NCBI RefSeq assembly: GCF_009738225.1
Contig: NZ_CP018187.1
Location: 692,501-756,500 of the forward strand
Source of the DNA: Streptococcus salivarius
GTDB lineage: Bacteria; Bacillota; Bacilli; Lactobacillales; Streptococcaceae
DNA length: 64,000 bases
Direction: 5' to 3'
Made by a program: the position numbers and the translations under genes. The notes under the pieces were generated by a model, which was given only the letters and a program-made list of their open reading frames with translations, ran no database searches and was not told the origin of the DNA. Below are positions 23,693-32,546 of the stretch, piece by piece. How positions within the stretch are numbered: the first letter of the stretch is position 1; each line of letters begins with the position of its first letter.

Positions 23693-24865
23693 TTACAAAA
23701 TTACGTCTGTTTTTTCAACTTTGTAAAGGGCTATTCCCATGATTATGGTCAAGACAAGAAGAATTAAAACAGCAGGGGTCCAAGAGTTAAAGAGTTGTTG
23801 GCTTGAACCGAACAAGACTGGACCAAGGGCTGCAAAGATATAGCCTCCGGTTTGGGCTAAACCTGATAGTTGGGCTGTTTTTTCAGGCGTGCTAGCCTTC
23901 ATTGAAAAGGAAACCATCATGTAAGGGAATAGGACACTAGCAGAACTTCCGGTTAAGAGGTTAAGGACTAACCAATACACAAAGCTGTCTGTATTGACTA
24001 GAAGCATGGCAACTCCGATGAGTCCTACTAGGACGGTAGCCACTAGCATCAAATGGCGGTTACGATCAGAAAGTTTAGTGATTAGGCTAGGAACAATCAT
24101 AGAGAATGGAATACTCGTCAGTGTGAAAACGGAAGCTAGAATTCCGGCATTAGCCTCGCCGACACCGGCTTGAGTGGCCATGGTTGGAAGCCAAGTGATA
24201 GTGGTATAGAAGAAGAGTGATTGTAATCCACCGAAAATCATGATAGCCCAGACCTTGCCACTCTTATACCAACTGCCTGAATTTTCGCTGGTAGAAGTTT
24301 CTTGTTCTAAGTAATGATTGTGATGGACATTAGGAAGCCAAACTACAAGAGCCAGGGCACAGACTGCTGTCAATACCCAGACTAAGCCTTGCCATGAGGT
24401 TGCCTTAGTGATTGGAACGGCTACCGATGAAGCCACAGCTGTGGACAAGCCCATGGCTGTAATATAGAGTGTGGTTAAGAATCCTAACTGATTTGGCTCA
24501 TTAGCCTGAATTAGGCTTGGGAGAAGGACGTTGATAAAGGCAATTCCAGCTCCGACTAAAAGCGTTCCCACATAAAGAAGAGGGAGATTGACAGTACGTA
24601 AAGCAGAACCAAGTGTCATCACAATTAAAACACCGAGGAAGAGTCTTTCAATACCAAAGCGTTTGGCCCAGCTAGCCGCAAAAGGTGAGAATATCGCAAA
24701 GGTCAAGAGAGGGAGACTTGTCAAGAGACCGAGAGAACTGACCTCAACACCTAGACCAGAAGCAATGTCTGATAAGACCGTAGACAAGGTTGTGAACGGG
24801 GCCCGCAAAACGATCCCTAGAAGAAGGATTCCAGGGATTAGAAAATGTGAATGTTTCTGTTTCAT
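23693..24865 (-). CDS. MFS transporter, CynX/NimT (cyanate permease-like) family
   Basis: 390 residues with twelve predicted membrane helices and short termini. The N-terminus HFLIPGILLLGIVLRAPFTTLS and the loop AKRFGIER are typical of the CynX/NimT group, which exports or imports small organic molecules such as cyanate or 2-nitroimidazole. GGAG precedes the ATG. A cre-like box lies at 24957, upstream on the same side, so carbon control is possible. It is the first gene right of the accessory region, and its 3' end abuts the IS200 element. Substrate unknown. Confidence 0.8.
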   Translation of the reverse strand: MKQKHSHFLIPGILLLGIVLRAPFTTLSTVLSDIASGLGVEVSSLGLLTSLPLLTFAIFSPFAASWAKRFGIERLFLGVLIVMTLGSALRTVNLPLLYVGTLLVGAGIAFINVLLPSLIQANEPNQLGFLTTLYITAMGLSTAVASSVAVPITKATSWQGLVWVLTAVCALALVVWLPNVHHNHYLEQETSTSENSGSWYKSGKVWAIMIFGGLQSLFFYTTITWLPTMATQAGVGEANAGILASVFTLTSIPFSMIVPSLITKLSDRNRHLMLVATVLVGLIGVAMLLVNTDSFVYWLVLNLLTGSSASVLFPYMMVSFSMKASTPEKTAQLSGLAQTGGYIFAALGPVLFGSSQQLFNSWTPAVLILLVLTIIMGIALYKVEKTDVIL

Positions 24866-24956
24866 AAACTATCTCCATGTTTAATAAGGGTATTTAAATT
24901 TATAGGCATATGACACTAATGCATCACTTCCATCTTACCATAAATGATGGGGATAA

Positions 24957-24970
24957 TGAAAGCGGTTACG
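24957..24970 (-). promoter_or_regulatory. cre-like CcpA site upstream of the MFS gene
   Basis: TGAAAGCGGTTACG fits the consensus TGNNARCGNWWWCA except for the penultimate position (last two CG instead of CA). About 90 bp before the MFS start codon. Confidence 0.4.
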
Positions 24971-25085
24971 TTGGATTGTCAGGAAAGAATTTTTAGTTTT
25001 AAAATCCTATTCTGCTGATTATCAAATAGCATAATCTGATTTTTAAAAGACCGAACATGTAGTCCAGTCTCTTTTCAATGTCTTC

Positions 25086-25928
25086 TTAAATTTCATACCC
25101 CATAAGGAGTCCGCCTTCTTCAGCATAAAAACTACAGAGTCCAGAAGTAGGAAGGACTTCGATGCTTGCTTGGGCAAATTTTTCACGAACCAATTCAGAG
25201 AATTGCTCGATAAATTTTTCATTGTTGCGGTGGGCAATCGTAATGTGGCCTCCAGCATAACCAGCCTTGAGGAGTTCATCAAAGGCAGCTTTGATGGCTT
25301 TCTTTTGACCTCTGGCTTTTTGAAGCAATTCAAGAGTACCTGTCTTACTAGCTTCACCGACCATACGGATATTGAGGAGTCCAACAACGGTGCCAACCAG
25401 TTTACTTAGACGACCATTCTTCACCAAATTATCAACTTTGGCTAAAACAAAGAGCAACTTAGTCTTGGCTTGATAAGCTGTGATGCCATCAACGACTTGG
25501 TCAAAATCAAGGCCTTCAGCGACTAAGTGATTGAGTTTACGAACGATAAGGTCGACCTCGCCACCAGCTGACAGGCTATCAATCACGTGAATCTTAGTAT
25601 CAGGATGCTCTTCCAGATAAATTTTCTTAGCGATTTCAGCACTATTGTAGCTACCAGAAAGGGTTCCAGTAATCGTCACGACGACGATATTGTTCGCTCC
25701 TTCAAAGGATTTCATATAATCATCAGGACTCGGACAGGCAGACTTAGAAGCAGTCATAGTCGCATACATTTCCTCCATCATTTGATCAATACTGAGTTGG
25801 GCATCATCCCTGTAAATGGTTTCGCCCACTTGGATAGTCAAAGGAACACTGACAAACTCCGTATCTGGTGCCAGATTGTCCAAAGAACGGTAGTCACAGC
25901 CTGAATCCGCAATAATTTTCCATTTCAT
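25086..25928 (-). CDS. DegV family fatty-acid-binding protein
   Basis: 280 residues. The N-terminus IIADSGCDY is the usual DegV start (variant of TDSTSDL). ITGTLSGSYNSAE (about residues 79-91) binds the carboxylate of a fatty acid, and HVIDSLSAGGEVDLIV (about 113-128) is the second motif. DegV (FakB-type) proteins deliver fatty acids to the kinase FakA for phospholipid synthesis. No membrane segment. It stands back-to-back with a TetR gene (116 to 125 bp apart) that may control it (inference). A weak hairpin (about 25047-25077) follows the gene. Confidence 0.88.
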   Translation of the reverse strand: MKWKIIADSGCDYRSLDNLAPDTEFVSVPLTIQVGETIYRDDAQLSIDQMMEEMYATMTASKSACPSPDDYMKSFEGANNIVVVTITGTLSGSYNSAEIAKKIYLEEHPDTKIHVIDSLSAGGEVDLIVRKLNHLVAEGLDFDQVVDGITAYQAKTKLLFVLAKVDNLVKNGRLSKLVGTVVGLLNIRMVGEASKTGTLELLQKARGQKKAIKAAFDELLKAGYAGGHITIAHRNNEKFIEQFSELVREKFAQASIEVLPTSGLCSFYAEEGGLLMGYEI

Positions 25929-26053
25929 AGGTTACACCTCATATCTGTATAATGTACATTGACAAGTTATTTGTCTTCTTTTACAATTTTATCATGAAGT
26001 GCATTGCTATCAAAGCAGATCTCATCAGGTGTGACAGATAGAAAGTGAATGTT

Positions 26054-26623
26054 ATGGCAGAAAGAAAAATCTCAGAGAAATCCTTGGAAAATCTCAAACG
26101 ATTTAACCAAGAAAATAAAGCAATTACACGAGAATCCATTGAAATTTCTCTCCTGCAATTGTTGGAGAAAAAAGACTTTAAAAAGATTACCATATCGGAA
26201 CTTGTTGAACGTGCGGGTGTATCTCGTGCTGCCTTTTATCGCAATTATGGTTCTAAGGAAGAAATTTTGAAATCTATTTTTGAGTCTAGCATTGCAAAGA
26301 TTACTAAGTCCTTGGACGGCTATAATCTCAAGACGGATCTTTACCAAGTCTGGGTTTATCTCCTTAAGGAAGTCAAAAAAGAAGCCAAAATCATCAGTCT
26401 TGCCATTGATTATAATTTTGAGCAGGTATTGATCAAGGCAGTTTATGATTTTTTGGAAAAACGAAATGGTAGCTCATCAAATGGTGCCGGTAGTTACCTC
26501 AATTCCTTTTGGAGCTCAGCTATTGTCTCAGTGATTTCCAAATGGGTCAAGGATGGCATGAAGACCCCAGCGGAAAAGATTGCCAAACTTGGTCTCCCGC
26601 TTTTTCCACAAAAGAGGAAGTAG
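26054..26623 (+). CDS. TetR family regulator
   Basis: 189 residues from ATG 26054; a GTG three codons upstream (26045) is an alternative, and neither has a strong site. The helix-turn-helix is FKKITISELVERAGVSRAAFYRNYGSKEEIL (about residues 38-70 counted loosely), preceded by an unusually long N-terminal arm of about 20 charged residues. It is divergent from DegV and could regulate it. Ligand unknown. Confidence 0.85.
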   Translation: MAERKISEKSLENLKRFNQENKAITRESIEISLLQLLEKKDFKKITISELVERAGVSRAAFYRNYGSKEEILKSIFESSIAKITKSLDGYNLKTDLYQVWVYLLKEVKKEAKIISLAIDYNFEQVLIKAVYDFLEKRNGSSSNGAGSYLNSFWSSAIVSVISKWVKDGMKTPAEKIAKLGLPLFPQKRK

Positions 26624-26722
26624 TAATCGCTGAGAGGCGGTTTTTAAGTAAACTGCACCTCTCCATTACTAGTTCAAATGAATAGATAGAACTGTGCACA
26701 GATTATACAAAGGACAAGAACG

Positions 26723-27295
26723 ATGATTGAAGAACGAATTCTTGCTGCTAAGCAGTATGTTAAAACCTTATTTGCTGATCGAGCGGATGGCCATGATGTG
26801 GCGCATACCCTTCGCGTCTATACCAATGCTATGAAAATCGCACAAGCAGAAGGTCTATGTGATCTGGAGATAGTGGGCTTGTCAGCTCTTCTTCACGATG
26901 CTGATGATTATAAATTGTTTCAAACAGAGAATAATGCGAATGCTCGCATGTTTCTAGAAGAGATTGGTGCTCCTAAAAAGCAAATCGACCAGATTTGTCG
27001 GGTTATCAATGCTGTTTCTTTCAGCAAAAATCGCGGTAAACATCCAGAATCGTTAGAAGGCAAGATTGTCCAGGATGCAGACCGCCTGGATGCGATAGGA
27101 GCTATAGGAATTGCGCGAACTTTTTCCTATGGTGGCCACAAAGGGAGACCCCTTACTGATACCGTCCAACATTTCCACGACAAGTTGCTCCTCTTAAAAG
27201 ATGAAATGAACACGGAGACTGCCAAACAAATGGCAGAAAGTCGCCATCAATTTTTAATCACCTTTCTAAAAGAACTAGAGAAGGAATTGGACTGA
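26723..27295 (+). CDS. HD domain phosphohydrolase
   Basis: 190 residues. The metal-binding motif is H in GHDVAHTLRVY (about residues 23-33), then SALLHDADDYK (about 53-63) with the HD pair, and VQDADRLDAIGAIGIAR (about 115-131) with the last Asp. This is the YedJ/HDIG type that hydrolyses nucleotides or other phosphate esters. No regulatory domain is attached. GGAC site 8 nt before the ATG. Substrate unknown. Confidence 0.85.
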   Translation: MIEERILAAKQYVKTLFADRADGHDVAHTLRVYTNAMKIAQAEGLCDLEIVGLSALLHDADDYKLFQTENNANARMFLEEIGAPKKQIDQICRVINAVSFSKNRGKHPESLEGKIVQDADRLDAIGAIGIARTFSYGGHKGRPLTDTVQHFHDKLLLLKDEMNTETAKQMAESRHQFLITFLKELEKELD

Positions 27296-27344
27296 GTGAA
27301 ATATTGAAATTAACTTTGGTAAAAGACTTATTTGAAAGAAAGAT

Positions 27345-28169
27345 ATGCTAAATCAACTAATAAAGATACCTATTTTAAGTTGTTCAATTATATTTGTTAT
27401 CTGCTCAGTAGCAAGGCTAATTGAATACTTCTATATTAGGACGGATGAAACCTTCTTATCTGAGATTTTTTTACATAAGCTTTTTGGAATTCTTCTACTG
27501 TGGGGAGTCCTTTCAATTTGTAAATTAAGATGGAAAGATATTGGTTTCAGTCCTGACGGAATAGTGAGTGCTATAGGGAAGGGGCTACTCTTTGGTTTAG
27601 TGTGTTCCGTCTTTGCATATACAGTTGAGTGCATTGTTCTCTTGTTGCTTCATGGCAATGTTCACTTATCGTTTTACGCCAGTGGTTTTTCCTTAACAAA
27701 CGAAAAAGTATCTCAAGCAGGAATCTTACTTATTCTCTCAAGTGTGTTGTTTAACCTGATAAACGTATGGATGGAAGAAGGAGTTTTTCGTGGCATTTTC
27801 ACAAAAATTCTTGAAGGGCTTTCTTACCGCAAGAGTATATTATTTATAGCCTTCCTACTTGGAATATGGCACTTGGTAATGCCCTTAAGAGATTATCTTC
27901 AAGGAGAATCGTCACTCGTAAATCTCATCGTCATGGGCATTGGCTATGTTATCTTAGCGGGAATGATGAGTATCAAATGGTCCTTACTCTACAAAATGAC
28001 AGGTTCCTTATGGTTTGGGTTAGGAGATCATTTTTTCAACAATCTTGCTTCGAATCTAGTTCATGTGGTTTCAAATTCTGAAGCAGATAGTTTGCAGATT
28101 GTGAGAATCCTTCTATGGCAATTGCTATCATTTGCTATAGTGTTATGGGGTTATCAAAAGAGAAACTGA
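27345..28169 (+). CDS. CPBP family intramembrane metalloprotease (2 of 5)
   Basis: 274 residues with about eight membrane helices. Motifs: NVWMEEGVFRGIF (about residues 142-154), GIWHLVMPL (about 177-185) and GLGDHFFNNL (about 226-235). The third motif has GDHFFNN where others have HxxxN. Weak GAAAG site. CutC follows 41 bp downstream and may be read through. Function unknown; some relatives give bacteriocin self-immunity. Confidence 0.85.
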   Translation: MLNQLIKIPILSCSIIFVICSVARLIEYFYIRTDETFLSEIFLHKLFGILLLWGVLSICKLRWKDIGFSPDGIVSAIGKGLLFGLVCSVFAYTVECIVLLLLHGNVHLSFYASGFSLTNEKVSQAGILLILSSVLFNLINVWMEEGVFRGIFTKILEGLSYRKSILFIAFLLGIWHLVMPLRDYLQGESSLVNLIVMGIGYVILAGMMSIKWSLLYKMTGSLWFGLGDHFFNNLASNLVHVVSNSEADSLQIVRILLWQLLSFAIVLWGYQKRN

Positions 28170-28210
28170 AAGTCAATCCCCTTGCTATTACAACTAATTG
28201 GAGGTTCAGT

Positions 28211-28846
28211 ATGCCAATATATGAATTTTGTGCAGAGAATGTGACTTACTTAGAAAAAGCTTTTCAAGCCGGTGCTCAACGCGTGGAGTTGTGTGATAAT
28301 CTGGCTGTTGGAGGCACGACACCTTCTTATGGTGTCATAAAGGCGGCTGTTGGGTTGGCCAAGGATTATCAGGCTAAGGTGATTGTGATGATTCGTCCAC
28401 GAGGGGGCGACTTTGTCTATAGCCAGCAGGAATTAGCTATCATGCTAGAAGATATCAAGTGTGCGCGTGAATTGGGTGTTGACGGCTTTGCACTAGGTGC
28501 TTTAACTTCAGAAAACCAACTCTATACAGAAGCTCTAAAGACCTTGCTAGATGCTAGTCGAGGCTTAGAGGTCACCATGCATATGGCCTTTGACCAAATC
28601 CCTAAAGCAGCTCAGACTAGTGTTATTCAGTGGCTTAAGGACCATGGTGTGACGCGTCTTCTTACCCGTGCTGGAACTCCTGGGACTGCTCTAGACTTAC
28701 GCTTGAAACGTTATGCAGAATTGGTTCAGCTAGCAGATTGTCAGTTGGATATTTTAGCAGGAGGTGGTATCTCCGTGGCTAATCGTGACCAATTTCTTGC
28801 CATACCTGGTCTTGAGCAAGTTCATGGAACACGTGTCGTCTTTTAG
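28211..28846 (+). CDS. cutC: CutC family copper homeostasis protein
   Basis: 211 residues from ATG 28211, supported by GGAGG 6 nt upstream; the open frame extends upstream inside the CPBP gene. EFCAENVTYLEKAFQAGAQRVELCDNLAVGG covers the family start (residues 4 and on; contains ELCDNLAVGG). IRPRGGDFVYS (about 60-70) and LDILAGGGIS (about 176-185) are TIM-barrel motifs. CutC binds copper(I) in some bacteria, though its physiological role is debated. Terminator directly downstream. Confidence 0.9.
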   Translation: MPIYEFCAENVTYLEKAFQAGAQRVELCDNLAVGGTTPSYGVIKAAVGLAKDYQAKVIVMIRPRGGDFVYSQQELAIMLEDIKCARELGVDGFALGALTSENQLYTEALKTLLDASRGLEVTMHMAFDQIPKAAQTSVIQWLKDHGVTRLLTRAGTPGTALDLRLKRYAELVQLADCQLDILAGGGISVANRDQFLAIPGLEQVHGTRVVF

Positions 28847-28853
28847 ATTTACA

Positions 28854-28888
28854 ATGGAACCAGCTTCTTGGCTCGGTTCCTTTTGATT
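28854..28888 (+). terminator. Terminator after cutC
   Basis: GGAACC (28856-28861) pairs with GGTTCC (28875-28880), with an added AGC/GGCT pairing inside, followed by TTTTGATTTTT. Confidence 0.8.
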
Positions 28889-28969
28889 TTTGTGCAATGG
28901 GAGGCACTTTGCTTTTCTAGTCATTCTTTGGTAAGCTATTACTATAGCATTAAAAAAATTGGGGGATGT

Positions 28970-29242
28970 ATGTTAGATAATTTGTTAAAAAAGAACCCTA
29001 TCTTGGGTGTCATTATTTATCCGTTATTAGGGCTAGGAGCTATTTGGCTTGGTCACTATTACTCACAGAGCCTTTCGCTATTGGAAAAAACGGGTGGTCA
29101 GATCAAGGTTAATACTTTTGTTTACATTGCCTATCAATTAGGTGGGACCAAACTCGTCATGGGGTTCTTTATTCTTTTAGCGCTTTTCTTTTTCTATCTG
29201 GGCTATACTTATCTTAAAAAACTTGGCAATACTCAGAAATAA
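28970..29242 (+). CDS. Small membrane protein, 90 aa
   Basis: Start chosen at ATG 28970 because GGGGGAT lies just upstream; the open frame runs further up without a site. Two membrane helices (about residues 12-30 and 60-82) flank a short outside loop. Basic residues at both ends face the cytoplasm. No known family comes to mind. A terminator follows 19 bp after the stop, so it is transcribed alone. Confidence 0.6.
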   Translation: MLDNLLKKNPILGVIIYPLLGLGAIWLGHYYSQSLSLLEKTGGQIKVNTFVYIAYQLGGTKLVMGFFILLALFFFYLGYTYLKKLGNTQK

Positions 29243-29260
29243 GAACCAAGTTTATACACT

Positions 29261-29288
29261 AACTGCGGCTACTTGCTTGCAGTTTTTT
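29261..29288 (+). terminator. Terminator
   Basis: AACTGC (29261-29266) pairs with GCAGTT (29279-29284), then TTTT. Confidence 0.65.
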
Positions 29289-29360
29289 CTTTTCTACAAG
29301 TCAACTAGAATCCCTAATTTATGCTAAAATGGAATTATTACGCTTCAAAAAGGAGATGAG

Positions 29361-30608
29361 ATGAAAGCAGAAGAATGGTTAACCTATTTTATAAAGATTT
29401 ATGGACGTCGCCCAAAGATGACAGAGGTCGACGAGGCGATACAAAATGGTAGTCTCTTGGCCAATCGAGCAGAAGTAGAGAGCTTATTGTTAGCATCTAA
29501 GAAGAGCTTTTGGCAAACCTTAAGTCAGTATGTTGTGACTCATAAGGTCGCAGCGTCAGTTCTTGCAGTTTCTTGTATGACGCTTCTTGGTGGTGGTGCC
29601 ATTTTTGCTTGGCATTCCCTTCATTCACAAGCTCAACAAACGTCATCCCTTGCGGTTTCTTCGTCAAGCAGTCAGACTGGTCAGACATATTCCTCAGACA
29701 AATCTAAGCAATCGAGTTCCAAAACTTCTGACTCGTCTTCAAGCTCTAGTTCTCAAAGTCAGAGTGCCTCATCAGAAGCCAAAACGCCTGCCATGGATGT
29801 GGAAGCCATTCGAAAGGGTGATTTTTCAAGCATCGAAGGTGACTGGGTTTCTGACGGTGGTCATGTTGTGACCATTACCAAGTCAGGGCTCACAAAGTCT
29901 GAAGAGACAGGAAGTACTGATGGCAAGACTGTCGTTAAAGATTTCAACGGTCAGCCTATGTTTTATTTTGCGGACAATGGTCCAGGGCATGGGGTCAATC
30001 CTTTTGTACCTGTGCCAGCCAATCAAGCAGCACCGTCTCCGGACAATTCTGTCAAAGACACAGATCGTTTGGTTCAAATTCCAGAGTCTGCTGGGCCAGG
30101 GGTGGTTTACACGTCTTATTACAGAGTGAAAAGCAAGAACCAGTCCAACCAGACTAGCCCAACCAATACGACAGCCCTTTGGAATAGTGACAAGGCTGCC
30201 AAGCTCGCAAGTTACATGGTGGAGTTTGGGCACAAGATGAATCAAGAAAGTTATAGAAGGCTAACACCTAACGGAAGTGACGATTTCTTTGGTGCCATGT
30301 CTTTTGCTAAAAATAACCGCATTATTGTAGGTGAAAAGACAGAACAAAATGCCCCAATGACCAACCAACAAAAGGTAGACGTTGCCTTTTCTGACGATGG
30401 TACAGGTACAGCCGACTATATCATTGTAGACAGCTACGGGTATTCAGGTTCTGCCATGATTCTCTACCATTTCACCATCCATAAAGGTCAACCAGTGGTC
30501 CTAGTTTCCATGCAAAATCAGGGGAATCCTGAAAACATGTATTATATGTACCCTACCAATAATAAGGACATCCAAGAAGCCTTTGCCAATATTGTGAATG
30601 ACAAGTGA
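29361..30608 (+). CDS. DUF6287 domain, Ser-rich membrane-anchored protein
   Basis: 415 residues. An N-terminal cytoplasmic segment of about 60 residues (KAEEWLTYFIKIYGRRPKM) precedes one membrane helix (about 66-86, ASVLAVSCMTLLGGGAIFAW). A Ser/Gln/Lys-rich linker (about 90-140) leads to MDVEAIRKGDFSSIEGDW, the DUF6287 signature, at about 145-162. A further domain of about 200 residues outside the cell follows. The type is common in salivarius-group streptococci. No LPxTG motif. AAGGAG before the ATG. Function unknown; it may sense or bind something at the cell surface. Confidence 0.75.
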   Translation: MKAEEWLTYFIKIYGRRPKMTEVDEAIQNGSLLANRAEVESLLLASKKSFWQTLSQYVVTHKVAASVLAVSCMTLLGGGAIFAWHSLHSQAQQTSSLAVSSSSSQTGQTYSSDKSKQSSSKTSDSSSSSSSQSQSASSEAKTPAMDVEAIRKGDFSSIEGDWVSDGGHVVTITKSGLTKSEETGSTDGKTVVKDFNGQPMFYFADNGPGHGVNPFVPVPANQAAPSPDNSVKDTDRLVQIPESAGPGVVYTSYYRVKSKNQSNQTSPTNTTALWNSDKAAKLASYMVEFGHKMNQESYRRLTPNGSDDFFGAMSFAKNNRIIVGEKTEQNAPMTNQQKVDVAFSDDGTGTADYIIVDSYGYSGSAMILYHFTIHKGQPVVLVSMQNQGNPENMYYMYPTNNKDIQEAFANIVNDK

Positions 30609-30646
30609 TGGTTTTGGAGACTAGTAAAAGCCAATATCTTCAATCT

Positions 30647-30671
30647 AAAGCCTTGGCAACAAGGCTTTTTC
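30647..30671 (+). terminator. Terminator
   Basis: AAAGCCTTG pairs with CAAGGCTTT over GCAA, then T-run. Confidence 0.9.
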
Positions 30672-30738
30672 TTGTGGAAATGTATCCTGAGAATAAGTAG
30701 CTGTCAAAATCTGGTATAATAAAGCCAAGGAGGCGCCT

Positions 30739-31578
30739 ATGATAACTTTGAAAAAACAGACGCTAATTCTTTTATCTATCTCTAGCCTGCTACTCGTCGG
30801 TTTAGCAGTTTTTGCACATCTCCACAAAAAAGAGGAGCAAGCAAATTACTCCAACCTTAATAGTAAGGCTAGTATTAGTGAGGTGCGAGCCCTACTCTCG
30901 AAACATTTGAACGAGGAGAGTGTGGATAACTTTATCAATCTGGTCAATGATTACAATAACACCGTGGGTTCTGTTGGACTTTCTGGGGATTTTGCGCCAT
31001 TTACCAAAACGGACTATGATGTGGAAAAAATCAGTAGCCTGTGGACAGCCAAGCATGGTGACTTTATCGGTACCAACTGCCGTATCAACACCTACACGCT
31101 ACTGAAAGGCAAAATCAAGATTCCTCAAGTCAAAAGTGATAGTGAGCTCCTTTTCCAAGACAAGGACGCCATTGACAAGGGCAAGCTCTTTAATGCCAAG
31201 GACCAGGCAAACTTTGACATTCTTTTTTCAAGGGTCAAGACTGAAGCTACCCAAGATGTCAAGGTTCACGCCAAGCATATGGAGGATTACTACAAACAGT
31301 TCACCTTTGATGACAAGGCACGCATGCTGTCGGTTGTTGTCCACGATAATTTGGATGGTGATTCCCTTTTTGTTGGTCACGTCGGAGTCTTGGTGCCTAC
31401 GACGGATGGCTACTTATTTGTTGAAAAGTTGACCTTTGAAGAGCCCTATCAAGCCATAAAATTTGCTAGCAAGAAAGACTGTTACAAGTATCTCACAACC
31501 AAGTACAAGGACTATACCGGACCAGGTCTAGCCAAACCCTTTATCATGGACAATGGCAAATGGGTGGATATGGACTAG
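30739..31578 (+). CDS. DUF4300 family exported protein
   Basis: 279 residues. A hydrophobic N-terminus (residues 8-27) is a signal anchor without a lipobox Cys. The rest is a soluble alpha/beta domain. Segments LNEESVDNFINLVNDYN (about 56-72) and DFIGTNCRINTY (about 104-115) are hallmarks of DUF4300 proteins known from streptococci. GGAGG 8 nt before the ATG. The CPBP gene 48 bp downstream may share its transcript. Function unknown. Confidence 0.75.
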   Translation: MITLKKQTLILLSISSLLLVGLAVFAHLHKKEEQANYSNLNSKASISEVRALLSKHLNEESVDNFINLVNDYNNTVGSVGLSGDFAPFTKTDYDVEKISSLWTAKHGDFIGTNCRINTYTLLKGKIKIPQVKSDSELLFQDKDAIDKGKLFNAKDQANFDILFSRVKTEATQDVKVHAKHMEDYYKQFTFDDKARMLSVVVHDNLDGDSLFVGHVGVLVPTTDGYLFVEKLTFEEPYQAIKFASKKDCYKYLTTKYKDYTGPGLAKPFIMDNGKWVDMD

Positions 31579-31626
31579 GTTATCGTGAGACGAAAGTTTG
31601 AATAGGGGAGAAAAAGGAACCAATAT

Positions 31627-32373
31627 ATGAAAAGAAAACAAGCCTTGTTGCTTTATCTGGCGGGCACCCTTGGACAAATTTTATTAGTTAGTCTCATTGT
31701 CTTGATTTTAAGAGCAGGAGGAGTTAGGGTTGATTATGGGACTCCAATTGGCCTCTTTACCCTTATGTTAGGTGGCTTGTCATCAGCCATTTGGGGAGGC
31801 TATGTTAGTATCCGCTATCATCACTCCAGTTTTAAACAGCTTCTCAGAGATTTTTTCCAAGTCAAACAAGCTCCTCTTAACTATCTCTTAGTCCTCATTT
31901 TTATAGGTTTGGATTTTTTACCACAGGTCTTTAGTGGGGAAATGATTAGTTCAACTTGGTATCTCCCCATAATTTTATTTGTAAAAGCCCTCGTCTTTGG
32001 TGGTATCGAAGAAATCGGTTGGCGCTATTTTTTCCAGCCTACTTTGCAAGAAAAGTTGACCTTTCTAGTGTCTACGCTGTGTACCTTTGTAGCCTGGTCA
32101 CTATGGCATTTACTCTATTTTTACATTGATGGGTCTATGGCCACGGTTCATTTGCTACCATTTTTGCTAGGCTTATTAAGCAATTGTTTCATCTTATCCG
32201 CTATTTATACAAAGACCAGAAGCCTTTGGCTTTGTGTGATGACACATGCGTTGATCAATGCTTTATCGCAACTGTCATCAGTTGAGAACATTTGGTTATC
32301 CCTGGTGATTAAGGTGCTGATAATCCTTCTTGCCATGAGAATTGCTAGTAGCAGTGTGGAGAAAATTAAATGA
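31627..32373 (+). CDS. CPBP family intramembrane metalloprotease (3 of 5)
   Basis: 248 residues, about seven membrane helices. Motifs: GGIEEIGWRYFFQP (about residues 124-137), WSLWHLLYF (about 157-165) and MTHALINAL (about 203-211). GGAAC is the only upstream site. The architecture is close to the CPBP protein at 47248, so the two may be paralogues. A terminator lies 46 bp after the stop. Function unknown. Confidence 0.85.
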   Translation: MKRKQALLLYLAGTLGQILLVSLIVLILRAGGVRVDYGTPIGLFTLMLGGLSSAIWGGYVSIRYHHSSFKQLLRDFFQVKQAPLNYLLVLIFIGLDFLPQVFSGEMISSTWYLPIILFVKALVFGGIEEIGWRYFFQPTLQEKLTFLVSTLCTFVAWSLWHLLYFYIDGSMATVHLLPFLLGLLSNCFILSAIYTKTRSLWLCVMTHALINALSQLSSVENIWLSLVIKVLIILLAMRIASSSVEKIK

Positions 32374-32418
32374 TAAATCGACTTTTTTCTCACTTTGCTT
32401 CAACTATTTATAAATCTT

Positions 32419-32446
32419 AAGAGTAGTTCAAGACTGCTCTTTTTTC
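32419..32446 (+). terminator. Terminator before the siderophore-type operon
   Basis: AAGAGTAGT pairs with ACTGCTCTT over TCAAG with one mismatch, followed by TTTTTT. Confidence 0.75.
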
Positions 32447-32546
32447 TTTGTAAGTCTCAAATGACCTTGCCCTTCTTTTTGAGGCATGTTATACTAGAAA
32501 GGTATTGTCGAAATTTTCTGACATTACAGGTGGAAAGGAGGTGCTA

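Noticed and set aside
29650..29780. Ser-rich region as a glycosylated adhesin of the Srr type
   Set aside because: Only about 45 residues long and no LPxTG or accessory secretion genes; it is a linker.
29587..30245. Several ORFs in other frames of the DUF6287 gene
   Set aside because: All are shadows of the long Ser-rich reading frame without start signals.
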